DNA from: Lojkania enalia
Taxonomy: Eukaryota > Ascomycota > Dothideomycetes > Pleosporales
Length of the DNA: 64,000 nt
Assembly: GCA_010094045.1 (NCBI GenBank)
Contig: ML986691.1
Coordinates: 30,695 to 94,694, forward strand
Direction of reading: 5' to 3'
A program made the translations under genes and the position numbers. The notes under the pieces were generated by a model that saw nothing but the letters and a program-made list of their open reading frames with translations, ran no database searches and was not told the origin of the DNA. This document shows positions 1 to 12,247 of this stretch, one piece after another (positions within the stretch are counted from its first letter, which is position 1; every line of letters begins with the position of its first letter).

Positions 1-860
1 GTCAAGCATCAAATGCGTGAGAAGAAACACAAGACATCATTCCTGTCTCAAGCAATCGAGAGTATTGGGGATGATGCGGAGATGGAGTTCATTCACAAGT
101 GGGCTGCGCTTGCACTGTACCTAGGAGGGGCCGATACTACAGTCTCGTCGCTAATGACATTTTTCTTGGCCATGACAGTGTTTCCCGAAGTGCAAAAGAA
201 GGCGCAAGAAGAACTTGACCGCGTTATTGGAAGTAGCCGATTGCCCGTCAGTGCTGACAGAGAGCGATTACCATATATTGAAGCGATCATGAAGGAGACC
301 CACCGCTGGCACCCGGTTTTACCGATGGGCCTCCCCCACTCCAGCACTGAGGAGGATGCTTGTCGAGGATATAGAATACCCAAGGGTGCTATCTTACTAC
401 CAAATAATTGGTACAGTATATTACTCCTTCGAACGCATAGAAACTGACAATAAGTCAAAGGTACTTCACACATGATCCCTCGGTCTACCCTTCGCCCATG
501 ACATTCCGCCCTGAACGACATCTCTCGACACCAGACCATAAACCCGAGCCCGACCCGCGTAACTACATCTTTGGTTACGGCCGGCGCATATGCCCCGGTC
601 GGTATGTAGCAGACAATGCACTATTCATCACCATCGCTCAGGCTTTGGCGGTATTCAACATCGAAAAGGCTGTTGATGAGAAAGGGAATACGGTAGAGCC
701 TGCGGTTGAGTTTGAGCCTGGTGCAATTAGTCACCCGTTGCCTTACCGGACTTCGATCAAGCCGAGGTCAAGCGAGCATGAGAGGTTGATAAAGGAGGCT
801 GAGAAGGAGTATCCATGGGAAGAGAGTGATGCTAAGGAGTTAGAGAATATCAAGTGGTAG
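1..860 (+). CDS. Cytochrome P450 monooxygenase, C-terminal part (5' end outside window)
   Basis: Haem-thiolate monooxygenase of the fungal type related to O-methylsterigmatocystin oxidoreductase-like P450s; its substrate cannot be read from the sequence. The reading frame is open from base 1, so the N-terminal half lies upstream of the window. Two exons are seen: 1-410 and 461-860, with a 50-bp intron (GTACAG...AAAG, branch-like CTGAC near 443). Splicing gives NNWYFTHDP, as expected for the family. Visible motifs in order are the I-helix GADTT, the K-helix ExxR as KETHRW, the PERF-type FRPERH and the haem-binding loop FGYGRRICPG with its Cys ligand. All key residues are present, so this end of the gene looks functional. 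The C-terminus is acidic and Glu-rich, ending ENIKW. Confidence 0.9.
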
Positions 861-2530
861 ATATATAGAACGAGAAATAAAACCTATTAGAACTGCAACA
901 TCGTATTTAGTAGATGCGTAAAAGCAGGTGCAATACGTAGTGTCCCAGCTAGCGATTGGAGGTATGGGATCGCCAACTTACTTGGCATTATTATCGGTAT
1001 ACTTTACGAGAAACAGACGGAATTCAAATTCCACAATGATTTTTTAAGCCATACCCTCGGTGTCGGGCTCTATAGGCATCATTCCAGCTGCTGCGATCAT
1101 TCTTCGCGGTCTTGATTTGTACAATACCTTTAGCTTTGGTAGATAGTAGTTGCAGCAGAAGATTCCTACCGCACTAAGGTAGTTGGACCTTTTCTCCTAT
1201 TATTTCTGAACCTTTCCTATCTTGTAGTCGTCATTCTCAAATACCGTGGAAGTCGTTACGTTTTTGTGTGCCATACCATATACCTGCCGACAAACTGACA
1301 AAGCGAGTCCACGCCCACTAAACAGATGAACGGCCGCTCACGAATTAGATCATGGTCGAATTCGATTCCATTCTCCCGTTATATCATCGGAAGGCTACTA
1401 TCGTGAGTTAATTCAAGCCTACTTTTTAATTTCGCTATGTGAAAGAGCTTCTACCATCAGTACCCAAGCAGCGAATGTTCAAGGATAGTTTTCAAAAGGA
1501 ACCCAAGTTCACTAGAGGTTATAGCGACAATGATAAGCAAGCTAGGATAAAGGAAATGGAGTGTATTTGATATATTGATCACCAGAATTCAGAGCTGTGC
1601 GAATGCTTGGTTCTCGAATCTTTTCAGTCGTAAAAGGGTGAATATCGACTGTTTTCAATACATCGTTTGAGATCCCCTGGATTATTCGCCCCACGCGTGT
1701 ACGTGCGATCATAATCATAGTACAACGTAGCATGAACGGGCAAATTCAAGCAAAATCCCCCTTTTCTCAGTAGCTCTCGTGACCGGACGACTCAGACACG
1801 GTCTCAAAATCTCAAATTTAATTTTGGTTTGGGGTCACCCAAGTAATTTGTAGAGTCGACATACGTTTAAGCGACGACTGTCACACCCCAATTTCTGAAC
1901 CCAATAGTTGGCAAGGTGCACGGCCTCAATATTGCGCCTCGACCAAGCCTATCCAGCCACACTTAGCTCGAGCTGGTTATTTTCTAAGCCATGCGCACAT
2001 CTTTGCGCAATTTAAGGCCACCGTCTGCCGAAAGATAGGGGCGAAATATTTGAAAGGTCGGCTGGAACACGATCTTCCTAGCCAAAGACCATATATGGTC
2101 GACTGCCTACCGCAGAATCCACGAAATTGAATTTCAAGAGGGGATGGCCCAAAAAGGCTCTTTGAAACAATAGCGGTTCATCGCGTCGCTCAATTATTGC
2201 GCGTTGAACTATTCTCGTTATATAAACAATCCTGGCGAGTGATTTCCTTTTGGAGCACTACCACACTTTTGACATATCTCGGCTACAACTATGTTCGAAA
2301 ATCATGCATATGTCCTTTCACTCTATATAGAAAACGGCCTAGCGTACAAGTAACAAAATATTTCGATATCTACAAACGTATAGATTTGGTGTAAATACAT
2401 GTCACCTATGTATCTACCAAGGTTACCAGCTGCCTTACCGAAGTTGAAATGAGAGCTACGAGGACGATCGAAAGCCCGTCCATTGCGACAAGATCAATAG
2501 ACACGCATCAGAACTGAGTGAACGAGATTG
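861..2530. other. Intergenic, no gene seen
   Basis: Only short ORFs without recognisable protein character. I see nothing I can support here. Confidence 0.6.
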
Positions 2531-3320
2531 ATGTCCAAACAGCCTCCTCTCTTCTCAGAGCTTCCCGCCGAAATACGCCTCTACATCTACGGACTACTCC
2601 TTTCTCAAGCCGAGGCGTTAGATGTGGAGAACGACAACTACTCTACGATAACTAAGCGAACTAATTGACAACACGGTGATTACGGTGATTACAGCGATCT
2701 GGAAGGCCGTCAATGTCCCGGTAGCTATTATTGGAACAAAGGGCCTTTTCGGAACCCGTGCCAGGACCGCCTGGCCTTATATTTTTGTGTGCCGGCGAAT
2801 GTAAGCCTCCAATATACTATCACGACTTCGATCAACAAGACGGGACTAGTAGATACCATGTACGAAGAGGTATCGTATTATATCTACTCGACAAGAACCT
2901 TTTATATTAATTACCCCATGACTTTCACCAGAGTCCATGGCGGAATCCCACTCCGACATTTCAGCGGAATATTGTCCGTTCCCTCAATATTCTGTGTACT
3001 ATATACGGTTACACGAGCAGAAACAATATAGAGACTTGGAAAAAAGCCCTCTCCATTCTCCAGAATATGCCAAACCTCCGATCTTTTCGCCTCTTGGTCT
3101 GATACTCGTGCTGCGAATTGCATTGCCGCGTCAAGTCATTTCTTCATTGGGTCGACCCAGAGCGATTGGCACCTCCAGACCGCGCTGTACACATAGGTCT
3201 GCTCTCACCAGAGTTCGGGATTATGGATTCCGTAAAGGAGCTAGGATGGATGAAGAGGTTAAATGCGACGGGGAGATTATTACGAGCCTATTCGGGTCTG
3301 ACAGGCTAGTGAGTGAGCGA
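2531..3320 (+). pseudogene. Decayed 2EXR/F-box-like gene, relative of the intact gene at 5358
   Basis: An ATG at 2531 opens with FSELPAEIRLYIYGLLL, the N-terminal signature also seen in the intact gene 2.8 kb downstream (LALPWEIRGMIYEELL). The frame stops at 2666-2668. Coding character resumes in other frames: a tract at about 2680-2770, then MYEEVSYYIYSTRTFY and FTRVHGGIPLRHF at about 2860-2960, which parallel IYVEAREFFYGRNIFRF and VHDFRIPTALHFL of the intact copy. Further frame-broken shreds reach about 3310. I read it as a diverged paralogue killed by stops and frameshifts. The family role is unknown; 2EXR proteins are large, uncharacterised families in Pezizomycotina. Confidence 0.65.
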
Positions 3321-5357
3321 CGTAGACTGGGTCGTATATAGCTTAAGCAGATGGCTTTCAAAGACCAAGAATTTGTCAACATATAAGCTCCAAAATGACC
3401 TCAAAAATTACATCACAGCAACATATACATAAGAAGCAAGCTCGTTCATATCCGCGAAGCTCATGAAATGTCGATTACCATGTTGAATTTAATTGTTTGT
3501 GCCTCGTGGTGAATTCATAAAACGGTAAGCAAAGCTTGCATACGAAACTAACGTTCCCAGTCGACGATAACGCAATGCCCACGGTAGCGGGTCCTCGGAT
3601 AGAAGCCTTCCTCAAGATGATTCAATTTCAGTAGTTCGAACAATTATGTGTTCTGAATATTATTCTATCCAATCGAAATCTTTTTAACGGTCACGTGCAG
3701 ACAAATGAAACGATGAATGAACTGAAGGAATGGACACCGAATTTAAGCATAAAACTTGGGAGGGTGGCACACTGGAGGTAAACCATGTCCACTCAATCAT
3801 CGAGTCTGATAACGGTGGAATTATTGGATTATTAAACCCAATTTTTCTTGTAAACATGTGCCAAGAGAATATAAAGCTTTCAAATTCAAATTTGCTCAAT
3901 ATTTTGAAATCCTTATATTCGCTATAGCATATATTTCCTAATCATCTTTTACAAAGAGAAGATGTATGAAAAATTTGAGTCATACTTTGATATGTTTTGC
4001 AAAGCAAATAGCAATGTTGTCGTTAGACGTTTCTATACTGCAAATAACCGACTCAAATATCTCGGATGCCGTAATTTAATGATTACAGTCGATACACAAA
4101 AACAAATATTATCCAACTACAATTTCTCTTGTCTACGTTAGCATCATGAATTCTATTATATTATTACTTAGCTTAATGTATACCTTTAGAATATGATTCT
4201 TTGAGCACTCAGAGACCTTCTAATACTGAAGGCTAGTCTTTGGATATACTTCACAGGACTAAAAGAAGCCTTGAGACAGTCACATAGTTGCGGATGTAGC
4301 ACATAAAATCTCCGCGTAGAAGTTTTAAAAGTGTAAAATGATAGTTCTCTTGGTATTTCTGACTCAGTTATAGTCGATATTGCAACGCTTACTCAAGTTT
4401 AACCTGGTGAGGCGCCGAATTGTCTCGAGATTAATGTTGAATTTGAACAGCGCATCTTTAAGATAGCCAACCAAGTCTCTTCCGAAAATTCATCGTAATT
4501 GTTTCTTCCGTTCAACCGTCTTCCACCAGGCAATCCTTGGAGAATATTTCTGCTGCCTGGAGATAACGGACATGGATTGTGACAGAGCTCACTTTGTGTA
4601 GCTGTACTTCAAAGATTTTACCAGTTGTGACTAATTAGTCGATGTCTCCCCATCACTAATATCAAACACCAAAAATTCGTAGAAACCCTTTGGTTTCTGG
4701 CAAACTTCTTGTTGTCAGAACATGGTCCAAGAGGCCTAATATGAGTCAACCCCACTTGGAATTCGATTTCTCGCAAGTTCTACCTGCATATTCGTTGACT
4801 TGTTAATTAGATTTCAATTCAGTACAGCACAACAACTAGCTCGTCAAATCCAAAAACCCTAGGGCTCTAGCCAGGTTCGGGGTTGGTCCACGTGTATCCA
4901 TTCGTACGAGGAAGGCTTTAGTTTTACTTATAAGGATAACAGTAGATTTATTCGAGTGAGCTAGCCGTTCAAAAAAAGACTGAAGGAAAAATTAAAAATT
5001 ACTTTGCGATTATGAAGTAACGATAGAAATAGTTTGTAGACTTTTTCCCTACGATTATAGTAATCCAATTATATTATCCTAGTAGATGGATGACACCTGA
5101 ACAGTGAAATGCGCTATAGCTAAAATGGTACTAGTAGACCTTTACTACAGCTGCCTTGGCTGCTTGGCTCAAAGCCCCACCATCCTCATTATTTTACCAC
5201 TCCTCTTCGATTAGTAGAAAATAAAGGCTCGTTTAGAAATCCATATTCCCAGAATTGCTTCGCGGAATCCGTCATTTTGCCCGCTGCTAGTTCGCCTCAT
5301 ATAACTTTTCATCCTACCTAAAAGAACTTCATTACTGGCGACGAGTTCCTCATAAGA
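3321..5357. other. AT-rich intergenic, no gene seen
   Basis: Many stops in all frames and no recognisable protein fragments. It lies between the decayed and the intact 2EXR-type genes. Confidence 0.6.
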
Positions 5358-6629
5358 ATGGATTCCGGCTACCCATTAGACCTCGCGCAGACATCTCCCT
5401 TCCTTGCCCTTCCTTGGGAGATCCGCGGCATGATTTACGAAGAGCTTTTGGATCATGGCGTTATCGATATTTCAGCTGGCGTTACTTACGTGCCAGACTT
5501 AGAAGAACGTGGCGATGGTGTCGAGTTCAAAGACGATATGTATATCAGTTATCCGCTTAGGCCTGAATGCTATAATCGTTCTCAGTGGAGTATTCCGACA
5601 CAAGATTTCGAGGTCGCATTTCCCATCTTGCCATCGGCCCGGGACTCGCTTGTCGATATGACCTACCAAACTACGCCTAATGCATACACGACCGAACGAT
5701 GGTGGAACGATGGCCTATACGACGACCCGAGATGGCCTGAACTCAATATATACGTATTCCAGCTGTCGAAACAGATTTATGTCGAAGCGCGCGAATTCTT
5801 CTATGGCAGAAATATTTTCCGATTTGTGCATGACTTCAGGATCCCGACTGCGCTCCATTTCCTTCGTGATAGGCCAAGCGACTCGCGCGTATGCATTCGC
5901 TCAATTGAAATCGCATTTATGGAAGATGCAGGTCCGGCAACAGACAATTCGCACCCCAATCATCCAATTGTCGAAGGGGAACTTCCGAAGTTGTGCTTTG
6001 CTTACAGCTATTATGAGGAGCTCTGCAAGTTAATGGCGACTTCATTACAAATCATATATTTTGGGATAACTATTGAAACCTTCTCTAGTGTCTCGATGAA
6101 TTTGGATTGGGACCTCCCTGTAAAGACGGTAAAAGAGGCCCTAGAGTATGAAGAACGTACACCACTAAGCTTGCCTCGATGGCTGCATCCGCTCCTCAAA
6201 ATCAGATGTCTGCAAGTAGTCGCACTGAAATCAACATCGTACTGGCCGCTGATCCGGAGACACGCACGTTTGGCAAAGACATTGCGAGAGCACATGTTGA
6301 TTTCTCATGACGAGGCTCAAAAGACCCCGGGTTCGACGTCTTTGAGTAGGACGTCTTCTAGCAAAGAGAATTCTATTGTTGATATTTTAGTTAGATTGGA
6401 TTACCCCCCAGATTGCCTAGCTGAATGTCCCGAAGGCACTGACTTTGCTATACGTTTTGATCTCGACATCGGCCAATGTGAATTGCGAGTCTGCGCTCTA
6501 AAACTCGGGTACATGGACGCAATGGAGGTCGAGAGGGAAGATGAAAGCTCTTCAAATACTCTAGAATTAGAAGAAATAATGGAGGGTCAAAAACATATCT
6601 TATGCTACAGCAAACTCTATAGAACATGA
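5358..6629 (+). CDS. 2EXR / F-box-like domain protein, uncharacterised
   Basis: Single-exon gene of 423 residues, starting at the ATG in cataagaATGga. Residues about 15-32 (FLALPWEIRGMIYEELL) match the start of the fungal 2EXR/F-box-like family, and about 145-165 (LSKQIYVEAREFFYGRN) match its second conserved block, where these proteins carry an R/K-x-[IV]-x-x-E-A-x-x-x-[FL]-Y motif. The middle is a helical region of no known family. The C-terminus is rich in Asp/Glu. There is no signal peptide or membrane segment. Members are thought of as F-box-like adaptors, but no function is established, so I give none. A broken relative lies at 2531-3320. Confidence 0.8.
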   Translation: MDSGYPLDLAQTSPFLALPWEIRGMIYEELLDHGVIDISAGVTYVPDLEERGDGVEFKDDMYISYPLRPECYNRSQWSIPTQDFEVAFPILPSARDSLVDMTYQTTPNAYTTERWWNDGLYDDPRWPELNIYVFQLSKQIYVEAREFFYGRNIFRFVHDFRIPTALHFLRDRPSDSRVCIRSIEIAFMEDAGPATDNSHPNHPIVEGELPKLCFAYSYYEELCKLMATSLQIIYFGITIETFSSVSMNLDWDLPVKTVKEALEYEERTPLSLPRWLHPLLKIRCLQVVALKSTSYWPLIRRHARLAKTLREHMLISHDEAQKTPGSTSLSRTSSSKENSIVDILVRLDYPPDCLAECPEGTDFAIRFDLDIGQCELRVCALKLGYMDAMEVEREDESSSNTLELEEIMEGQKHILCYSKLYRT

Positions 6630-7604
6630 TATAGCACTCCACTAGCTGTAGTAGAGTATAAATACAAGGAATTGGCTGATCAACTTTGCTAAGAGGACCC
6701 TGTTTTATGTTTTGGTGTTCTAGTCACTGCATCCTTAATATCTCGCTGATTTGTTTGTTCATAGATTGAAAGGATTAAAATGGAAGACTAGCTTCCGTTA
6801 GGGTTTGCAAGTTGCTAGTTCACGGTACAGGATAGGCAATTGATAATTTCCGCTTGATACCGCGTCACGGATTCCTAATTTAGAATGCTATATTTATCCT
6901 TATGGCTAGAGATGTAGCGCTTGCTGCCTGCATACGTTGATTACTGTTCACAATCGACCGCTACGACTTATCATTGCTCAATGAATAGATACTCAGGAAC
7001 CCTGAGAAGGGAATGGACGCCCCGCCGGTGTTGCTTTTATAGCCGGACCAAATGCGAGCACAGGCATGATGTCAACTTCGTATACATCTCAGCGTTGTGT
7101 ACAACCCCCGCATCTATGTAAGAAGATCGATTTAATCTAATGCTTAATGGAATGCCGAGTAGCCGGAATTCTGTCTTATCTTAACATCTGCTAACGATAT
7201 GGTTCAGTTGACCAACCAAATTACGCTCGGAGATATGCCTGATTAGTTAGTGAACGATAGTCGAAAATGTTCTATTGATCAATTACCGAATGGATAATTC
7301 GCAATTTGGCAAGTGATAGCACTATAAAAGACAAGCTAGTTGGATATTCAAACTATGTACTGGCTAATCATCGATCCCCGTACTAAGTCGTAGTGAGTGC
7401 ACTATTATTAACATTATTAGACTAGAGAGGGATCTCGAGAATTCAACTTACAAGCTTAGTCCCTGAAGTCTCCGTTAGGCAACTCGACCAATTCAATATG
7501 ACTAGGGACTCATCCCCTATCATATCACCTCTCTGATTCTCGCTTCAAGGAAACGCAACACCAAACCATGCTTGAATTTCTGCAATCATTTGAGTGAGAC
7601 AGGC
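6630..7604. other. Intergenic, no gene seen
   Basis: AT-rich, with only short ORFs that lack protein character. Confidence 0.6.
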
Positions 7605-9440
7605 TTATTCATAGCAACATACTTGCGGCCGCTCTTGGGCTCTCCCCTCTCTTTATCCTTAACCACAACGAATGGGATTCCCGAGCCCATAGGCTCTTCA
7701 CGATATGCAGCATCTCATTGCTAGGATTGGCTAACATTGAATATCTAGTTGACCGAAATGTCACCTCAACCCTACAGGCATTTCAAGTATCTGCCACGGC
7801 CATAGCGATCTAGTCTGCCCCTATCTTAAAAAGCATCCTAATTTACCGCGCATTCTTTCATCCTCGAAGAAAGATACATAAAGAGCCACTGAACAAAGTT
7901 GCATCATACGGTTCGGCTTCCTGACCCATTTCTAGCCCTCCTCTCTCAATCCTACGCCGTAGAGCCGGTCCTACACTACAATTTCCAAAACCACAAATGA
8001 ATCGAGCAACTACACAAAGACTATAACCATACCATCGTGCGCACAGGGCTTCAATCGCTCAGTATCGTAGACACGGACTCTATACTAGTCATTAGCGGTC
8101 CGACATCAAGTACACAAAGCTGTTTGGTACTCGATAGGGTACAATTTCCAGAGCACATCGAGCCAAGGAACGCGCTCGAAGGAGAACCACCGTAAGCGGT
8201 GGAAACTATGAATCCAATTTTCAGTGCGAATTCGCTGTGCGGGTACGAGCCGTGCGCGTCAACAAGCATGCTCTTTCGCTAATGGAGTGGCTGAATGGGC
8301 TGGCCCGGGAGTCTGCCGTGCGCATCTTGAGCTGGGCGAAATATTTCAGCTTTAATGTTATGGGAGACATTGGGTTTAGTTAGAGTTTTGAAATGGCAGA
8401 GGGTGGGAAGAAGGATAGATTTGTAAATTGGTGCATGAAAGTATGCTAGCAGCGAGTTCATTAGGGCATTTATTGCGGGTTCTGAATCTCGCGCTGCATT
8501 ACCGTAGCCGCGCAAAGGGGATGCCGGATATAGTTTCGTAGTTAGGTGAAGTGCCCCGAGAGTGCACATAGGTAATGTCCATTTCTAAAACATCAATAAT
8601 CTAGATCCTCCGCACAAGTACTGATTATGCTGTCCGATTGAGCCTGCTTAGAGAGAGGTGTTTAATTGGCTTCTGGACTCGAATGATCCAAATATCCCGC
8701 TTGATCTCAATTCCGATTCTAATCTCCTGATCGTTGCTTGAAGGTACGAATTCGCATTCTTTTGTATAAGGTGATTGACGGGGTCTTCGCGGCGATATGA
8801 GCTCTTCAACAATGATATGGTTCATCTACGAACTCTACAAGAATCCAGAAGTACATGCGACGCTGTGCAGTGTAATCGACCAAATCGAGCCTTAGAAAGC
8901 TTTCCTAGACGTCGAGGACATCGTACACTGTTCTTATCTCTATGGAGTTATCTACGAAGCACTGTGGCTGCATCCTACTGTGTGTTCCATCTGCTCAGCA
9001 AGTACATTATCTTGATCGACACTAATCGATATCTTCAGGTCCCCTGCGGCTTCCAACGCTAGATACCACACTTAGACATAATGCTTCCCTTAGGCACACA
9101 CATCCCAGGCAACACACTAATCTGGATGGCACCACATACGCTCCAATACAACCTCGATGACTTCCCGTCGCTCCTTAAAATTTATGCCTAGACATTGGTT
9201 CTCTACTCTAGAATTATCCAGGACAAGCGAGCTTTCCTAGTATTCAGTACTGGTGTGTGCAACTGCGCTAGTCAGAAGCTTGTGCTTATGGAGATGCGTA
9301 GTGCGATTGCCTATTTGGTTAGGATGTTTGGAATGGATCTTGCTGAAGGGGTTATAGGGGAGGATCTGGAGAAGGACACGGTGGATATTGTCATCCTTTG
9401 TATAGGGAACTTGGATATTAAGCTTACGATTAGGGAATAG
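7605..9440 (+). pseudogene. Cytochrome P450 pseudogene, full-length relic
   Basis: A whole P450 can be followed through broken frames. About 7610-7890: N-terminal membrane-anchor region ending in ILIYRAFFHPRRKI, with an in-frame TAG. About 8005-8100: HTIVRTGLQSLSIVDTDSI, the beta-1 region. About 8280-8400: LSWAKYFSFNVMGDIGF. About 8770-8870: IYELYKNPEVHATL, the helix after the I-helix. About 8945-8980: YGVIYEALWLHPTV, the K-helix, where the invariant Arg of ExxR is Trp (TGG). About 9195-9440: FSTGVCNCASQKL, the haem loop, where the usual Gly after Cys-Ala is Ser. At least five stops or frameshifts separate these blocks. Stops and both key-residue losses fit C-to-T or G-to-A changes. It is a different subfamily from the P450 at position 1. 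Confidence 0.85.
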
Positions 9441-9966
9441 ATGTGGGCTTAGTAATCCGAGTGGGGGCTGGAGTGTGCGGAAGTGTCTGGGTAGGCGGAG
9501 TATCGTTCGGATATATTATTATTTAGGATGAAGCAGAGCGATTCACTAACTCATTTCGTATAGCATACTTGCTGGAACATAAGTCAACCTCTTCGAAATG
9601 AGCGTTAATATAACGCTTTAGTCTGTTCGTCACGTTTCTGTATCTGTAGATTCCTGGAGTTACATAGTATCTCCCTTTTCCGTCCAAAAACCTGATATGC
9701 CTTAGTAAATTACGACATCAATCTTACTTGCTAAGGTTCTACTAATATTTAAGGCATAAATCGAGCCATCTCGTACGAAATCTTATAGATCTTAATGAGG
9801 TATTGATCAGTCTTTTGGCTGAGAAATGGGGGTAAGAATACTAAAGTACTTTAGGGTAAATTATTGTTTTATACATCTGTTGAACTCGTTGCTTGTGACG
9901 TGTAAAAACTGATATCGGTTATATATCGCGAGGATGGGGAAATATATTGAATTTTTAAACTAGATT
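9441..9966. other. AT-rich spacer
   Basis: No gene seen. It holds the 3' flank of the minus-strand SGT1-type gene. Confidence 0.5.
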
Positions 9967-11904
9967 CTACTTATTATTAACAGGATCCTTATTCTTGTTC
10001 TTGAACTCCTCATCTGTATCTGCATCAGGCGGGAAACAGATGCCCATCATGCTCATCAAATTCCCTGCTGGTCCCGCCATGCCTGCTTGACCCTTGAATG
10101 CTTGAAGCATGTTCTCTGCAAGATTGTAGTCTTCGTCTAGATACTCGACGTCATTGTCGTCGACCTCTTCTAGAAATTCTTCAAGTTTGGCTTTCCCCCG
10201 GCCCTCACCGTCTCCCATGACAGGTTTAACACCAGAGTTCTTCTTAGCGCCTAGATTCAGTGCACCGTGGCTGAATAGCTCCGCTTCCATCATCTCAGAC
10301 AATTTCTTAATTTCCTCATCTTCCTCTTTCTCCGCTTCTTCAACTTGTGCGAGTTCCCTCGCATCGTCAAGGAGCGCAGACTTCTCGGCGGAGGAAAGTG
10401 TCAGGAACTTTTCGAACGTCCTTTCATACTCTTCAAACTCTTTATCCGCCTGTTCATCATCGTCCTCGTTATCATCGCTATCATCGCTATCTTCTGGGTC
10501 CTCCCAGCCAACTGGCGGAGCCTCGGAGTCATTGTCAATGTCCATAGGATCGAGACCGAGTCCTTTTGCCCCGTCCAGCCCAGCATCTTCGTCTTCAATG
10601 AATTTGTTGAAGCGCTCAACCATCTTTCTAAGATTATCCTGCGCATTTTTATCGCCAAATCCTCTAGTAGTACTACCGGCGCCTTTTCCCGCCAACTCTT
10701 TCTCAAATTCCACAAAATCAATATCTAACCAGCCCTCATTATCTTCTCGCTTCGGCCATCGCGCAATCTCGTCATCGGATGGCAGTGCCTCATCGCCAGC
10801 CTCGATGTCCTCCAGTAGAAGTTGGATTTCGCGCGTGGCTTTCTTGTCGGCGTAGAGTTTGTGCTGGGCTAGCATTTCGAAGCCTGCTGTCACCTTGATA
10901 CCAATTTCTGCCTTTTCTCTAGATACAGAGGGCACTCCGCTTTCTTTCGAGATGAGTTTTGCAAGAGCCTCACCGTATGGGCCTGGAGGAACCCATTGCT
11001 GACCAAGTAGCTGTGCATAGAGAACTTTTGTGAAGCGTACGCTGACGGATACAAAGGATTCTGGTGGAAAATTGAGCTGGGTTCTAGACTTCTCTGGTTG
11101 AAGGAGGCGTAAAGAGATTGGATCACGGAGATAGAAAGCTTCGACTGCGGGAGCGATATATGAGGGGTTGGAACGCAAGATGTACGCCAACTTCCGGGGT
11201 ATAGGGAGGGTTGCATGGTGTTGGTTTTCGGAAATGGCGGAGGGGAAGGATTTGAGGCGGTAAAATGCTTCTTGTTCGATTTTTGGGAGGTGCTGGAGTT
11301 TGGTTGGCACATCGTTTATGATGGACAGGGCTTCTTCGATCGCGAGTGATTTAGGATTGTCGTGATCGGAAACTGGAATGACGCAGAGATGGTGGTTATT
11401 GATCCAGACTCTATTCTCTGCGACTTCAGGAGTGAGCCAAGATGGAATCGCATTCGCGGCCTCAATAAGTAGGAATTCACCATCGGTGTCGTATATTCGA
11501 ATCCAGGCATCTGGAAATTCTTGGCTAAGCTCTCGCAAGAAATACACTATGAGCCACTCATCGGCCACACTATCGCCATAATTAGTGGTTCCTCTTAAAA
11601 ACCACCGACGATTGTCGCAAACTAAGTCCATCCTGATTGATTCCCGTTGCCAGATATATTCTTTCAGGAACTTTTTCTCCAATGTGGCAAGGGCGCGCTG
11701 GAAGCCTTGCAATCGCTCCCGAGTTTGGATAGCTGAGAGCTTGGAGTTTATTATGAAGATTATGTATTCAACGACATCTTCCGGAAGCCTTTTAGGAAAG
11801 CCATCAAAGCCTTCGCCGAACCATTTGAAGTCGTCCTGTGGTACCTTATCCATGATGGGACTGTTATGGCCTCCTAGGTTGATCGAAACGAGGCGGCGTT
11901 GCAC
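9967..11904 (-). CDS. SGT1 / ecdysoneless (ECD) family protein
   Basis: Single exon, 645 residues. The N-terminal two thirds is the SGT1/ecdysoneless domain (Pfam SGT1, PF07093): DDFKWFGEGFDGFPKRLPED near the start and DGEFLLIEAANAIPSWLTPE at about 145-165, then AENRVWI. The C-terminal third is very acidic (residues about 470-500, Asp/Glu runs) and ends with the family's NLMSMMGICFPPD-type tail. Animal ECD is linked to cell-cycle control, splicing via PRPF8 and R2TP; in fungi the family is described as a transcription or splicing helper. This is not the HSP90 co-chaperone also called SGT1. A second Met, 17 codons in (MDKVPQDDFKW, base 11853), fits the family start better and may be the true start. 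It is divergent from the ApsB-like gene. Confidence 0.9.
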   Translation of the reverse strand: MQRRLVSINLGGHNSPIMDKVPQDDFKWFGEGFDGFPKRLPEDVVEYIIFIINSKLSAIQTRERLQGFQRALATLEKKFLKEYIWQRESIRMDLVCDNRRWFLRGTTNYGDSVADEWLIVYFLRELSQEFPDAWIRIYDTDGEFLLIEAANAIPSWLTPEVAENRVWINNHHLCVIPVSDHDNPKSLAIEEALSIINDVPTKLQHLPKIEQEAFYRLKSFPSAISENQHHATLPIPRKLAYILRSNPSYIAPAVEAFYLRDPISLRLLQPEKSRTQLNFPPESFVSVSVRFTKVLYAQLLGQQWVPPGPYGEALAKLISKESGVPSVSREKAEIGIKVTAGFEMLAQHKLYADKKATREIQLLLEDIEAGDEALPSDDEIARWPKREDNEGWLDIDFVEFEKELAGKGAGSTTRGFGDKNAQDNLRKMVERFNKFIEDEDAGLDGAKGLGLDPMDIDNDSEAPPVGWEDPEDSDDSDDNEDDDEQADKEFEEYERTFEKFLTLSSAEKSALLDDARELAQVEEAEKEEDEEIKKLSEMMEAELFSHGALNLGAKKNSGVKPVMGDGEGRGKAKLEEFLEEVDDNDVEYLDEDYNLAENMLQAFKGQAGMAGPAGNLMSMMGICFPPDADTDEEFKNKNKDPVNNK

Positions 11905-12247
11905 GGAGTGACGCGAAGAGCGTTAACTAGGTCCTATGACTGTACTCTTCCAAATTGGAAATTACCGACGATGGTGTTGATGAGTGCAGGTGAAGCCGGA
12001 CATGGAGTTAGTGATTTACCACCTACGACGCAACGCTTGGCACACGTGAGACAGTTCTTCGCGCGCCAACCGTGGTTAGCCTAGCGCGCCAGCTCATAGC
12101 TCCATCCCGCTTCGCAGAGTAAACAAACCAGATCAACAATGGTCTGCTGCTCCACGTAAAACTAACTCAATAGTAACGAGCCATTGCTTAATTTGATTTT
12201 TATATTTCTCTCGCTCATGCGGCATACATAGGACTCGTTTATTTACC
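11905..12247. promoter_or_regulatory. Divergent promoter region with a CACGTG E-box
   Basis: A 343-bp gap between the divergent starts of the SGT1-type and ApsB-type genes must hold both promoters. A palindromic CACGTG (bHLH site) is at 12043-12048. No clear TATA box is seen, as is common for housekeeping genes. The regulatory role is inferred. Confidence 0.4.

Noticed and set aside
10154..10855. 233-codon Ser-rich frame on the plus strand
   Set aside because: Antisense shadow of the acidic part of the SGT1/ecdysoneless gene; Asp/Glu codons read as Ser/Ala on the other strand.
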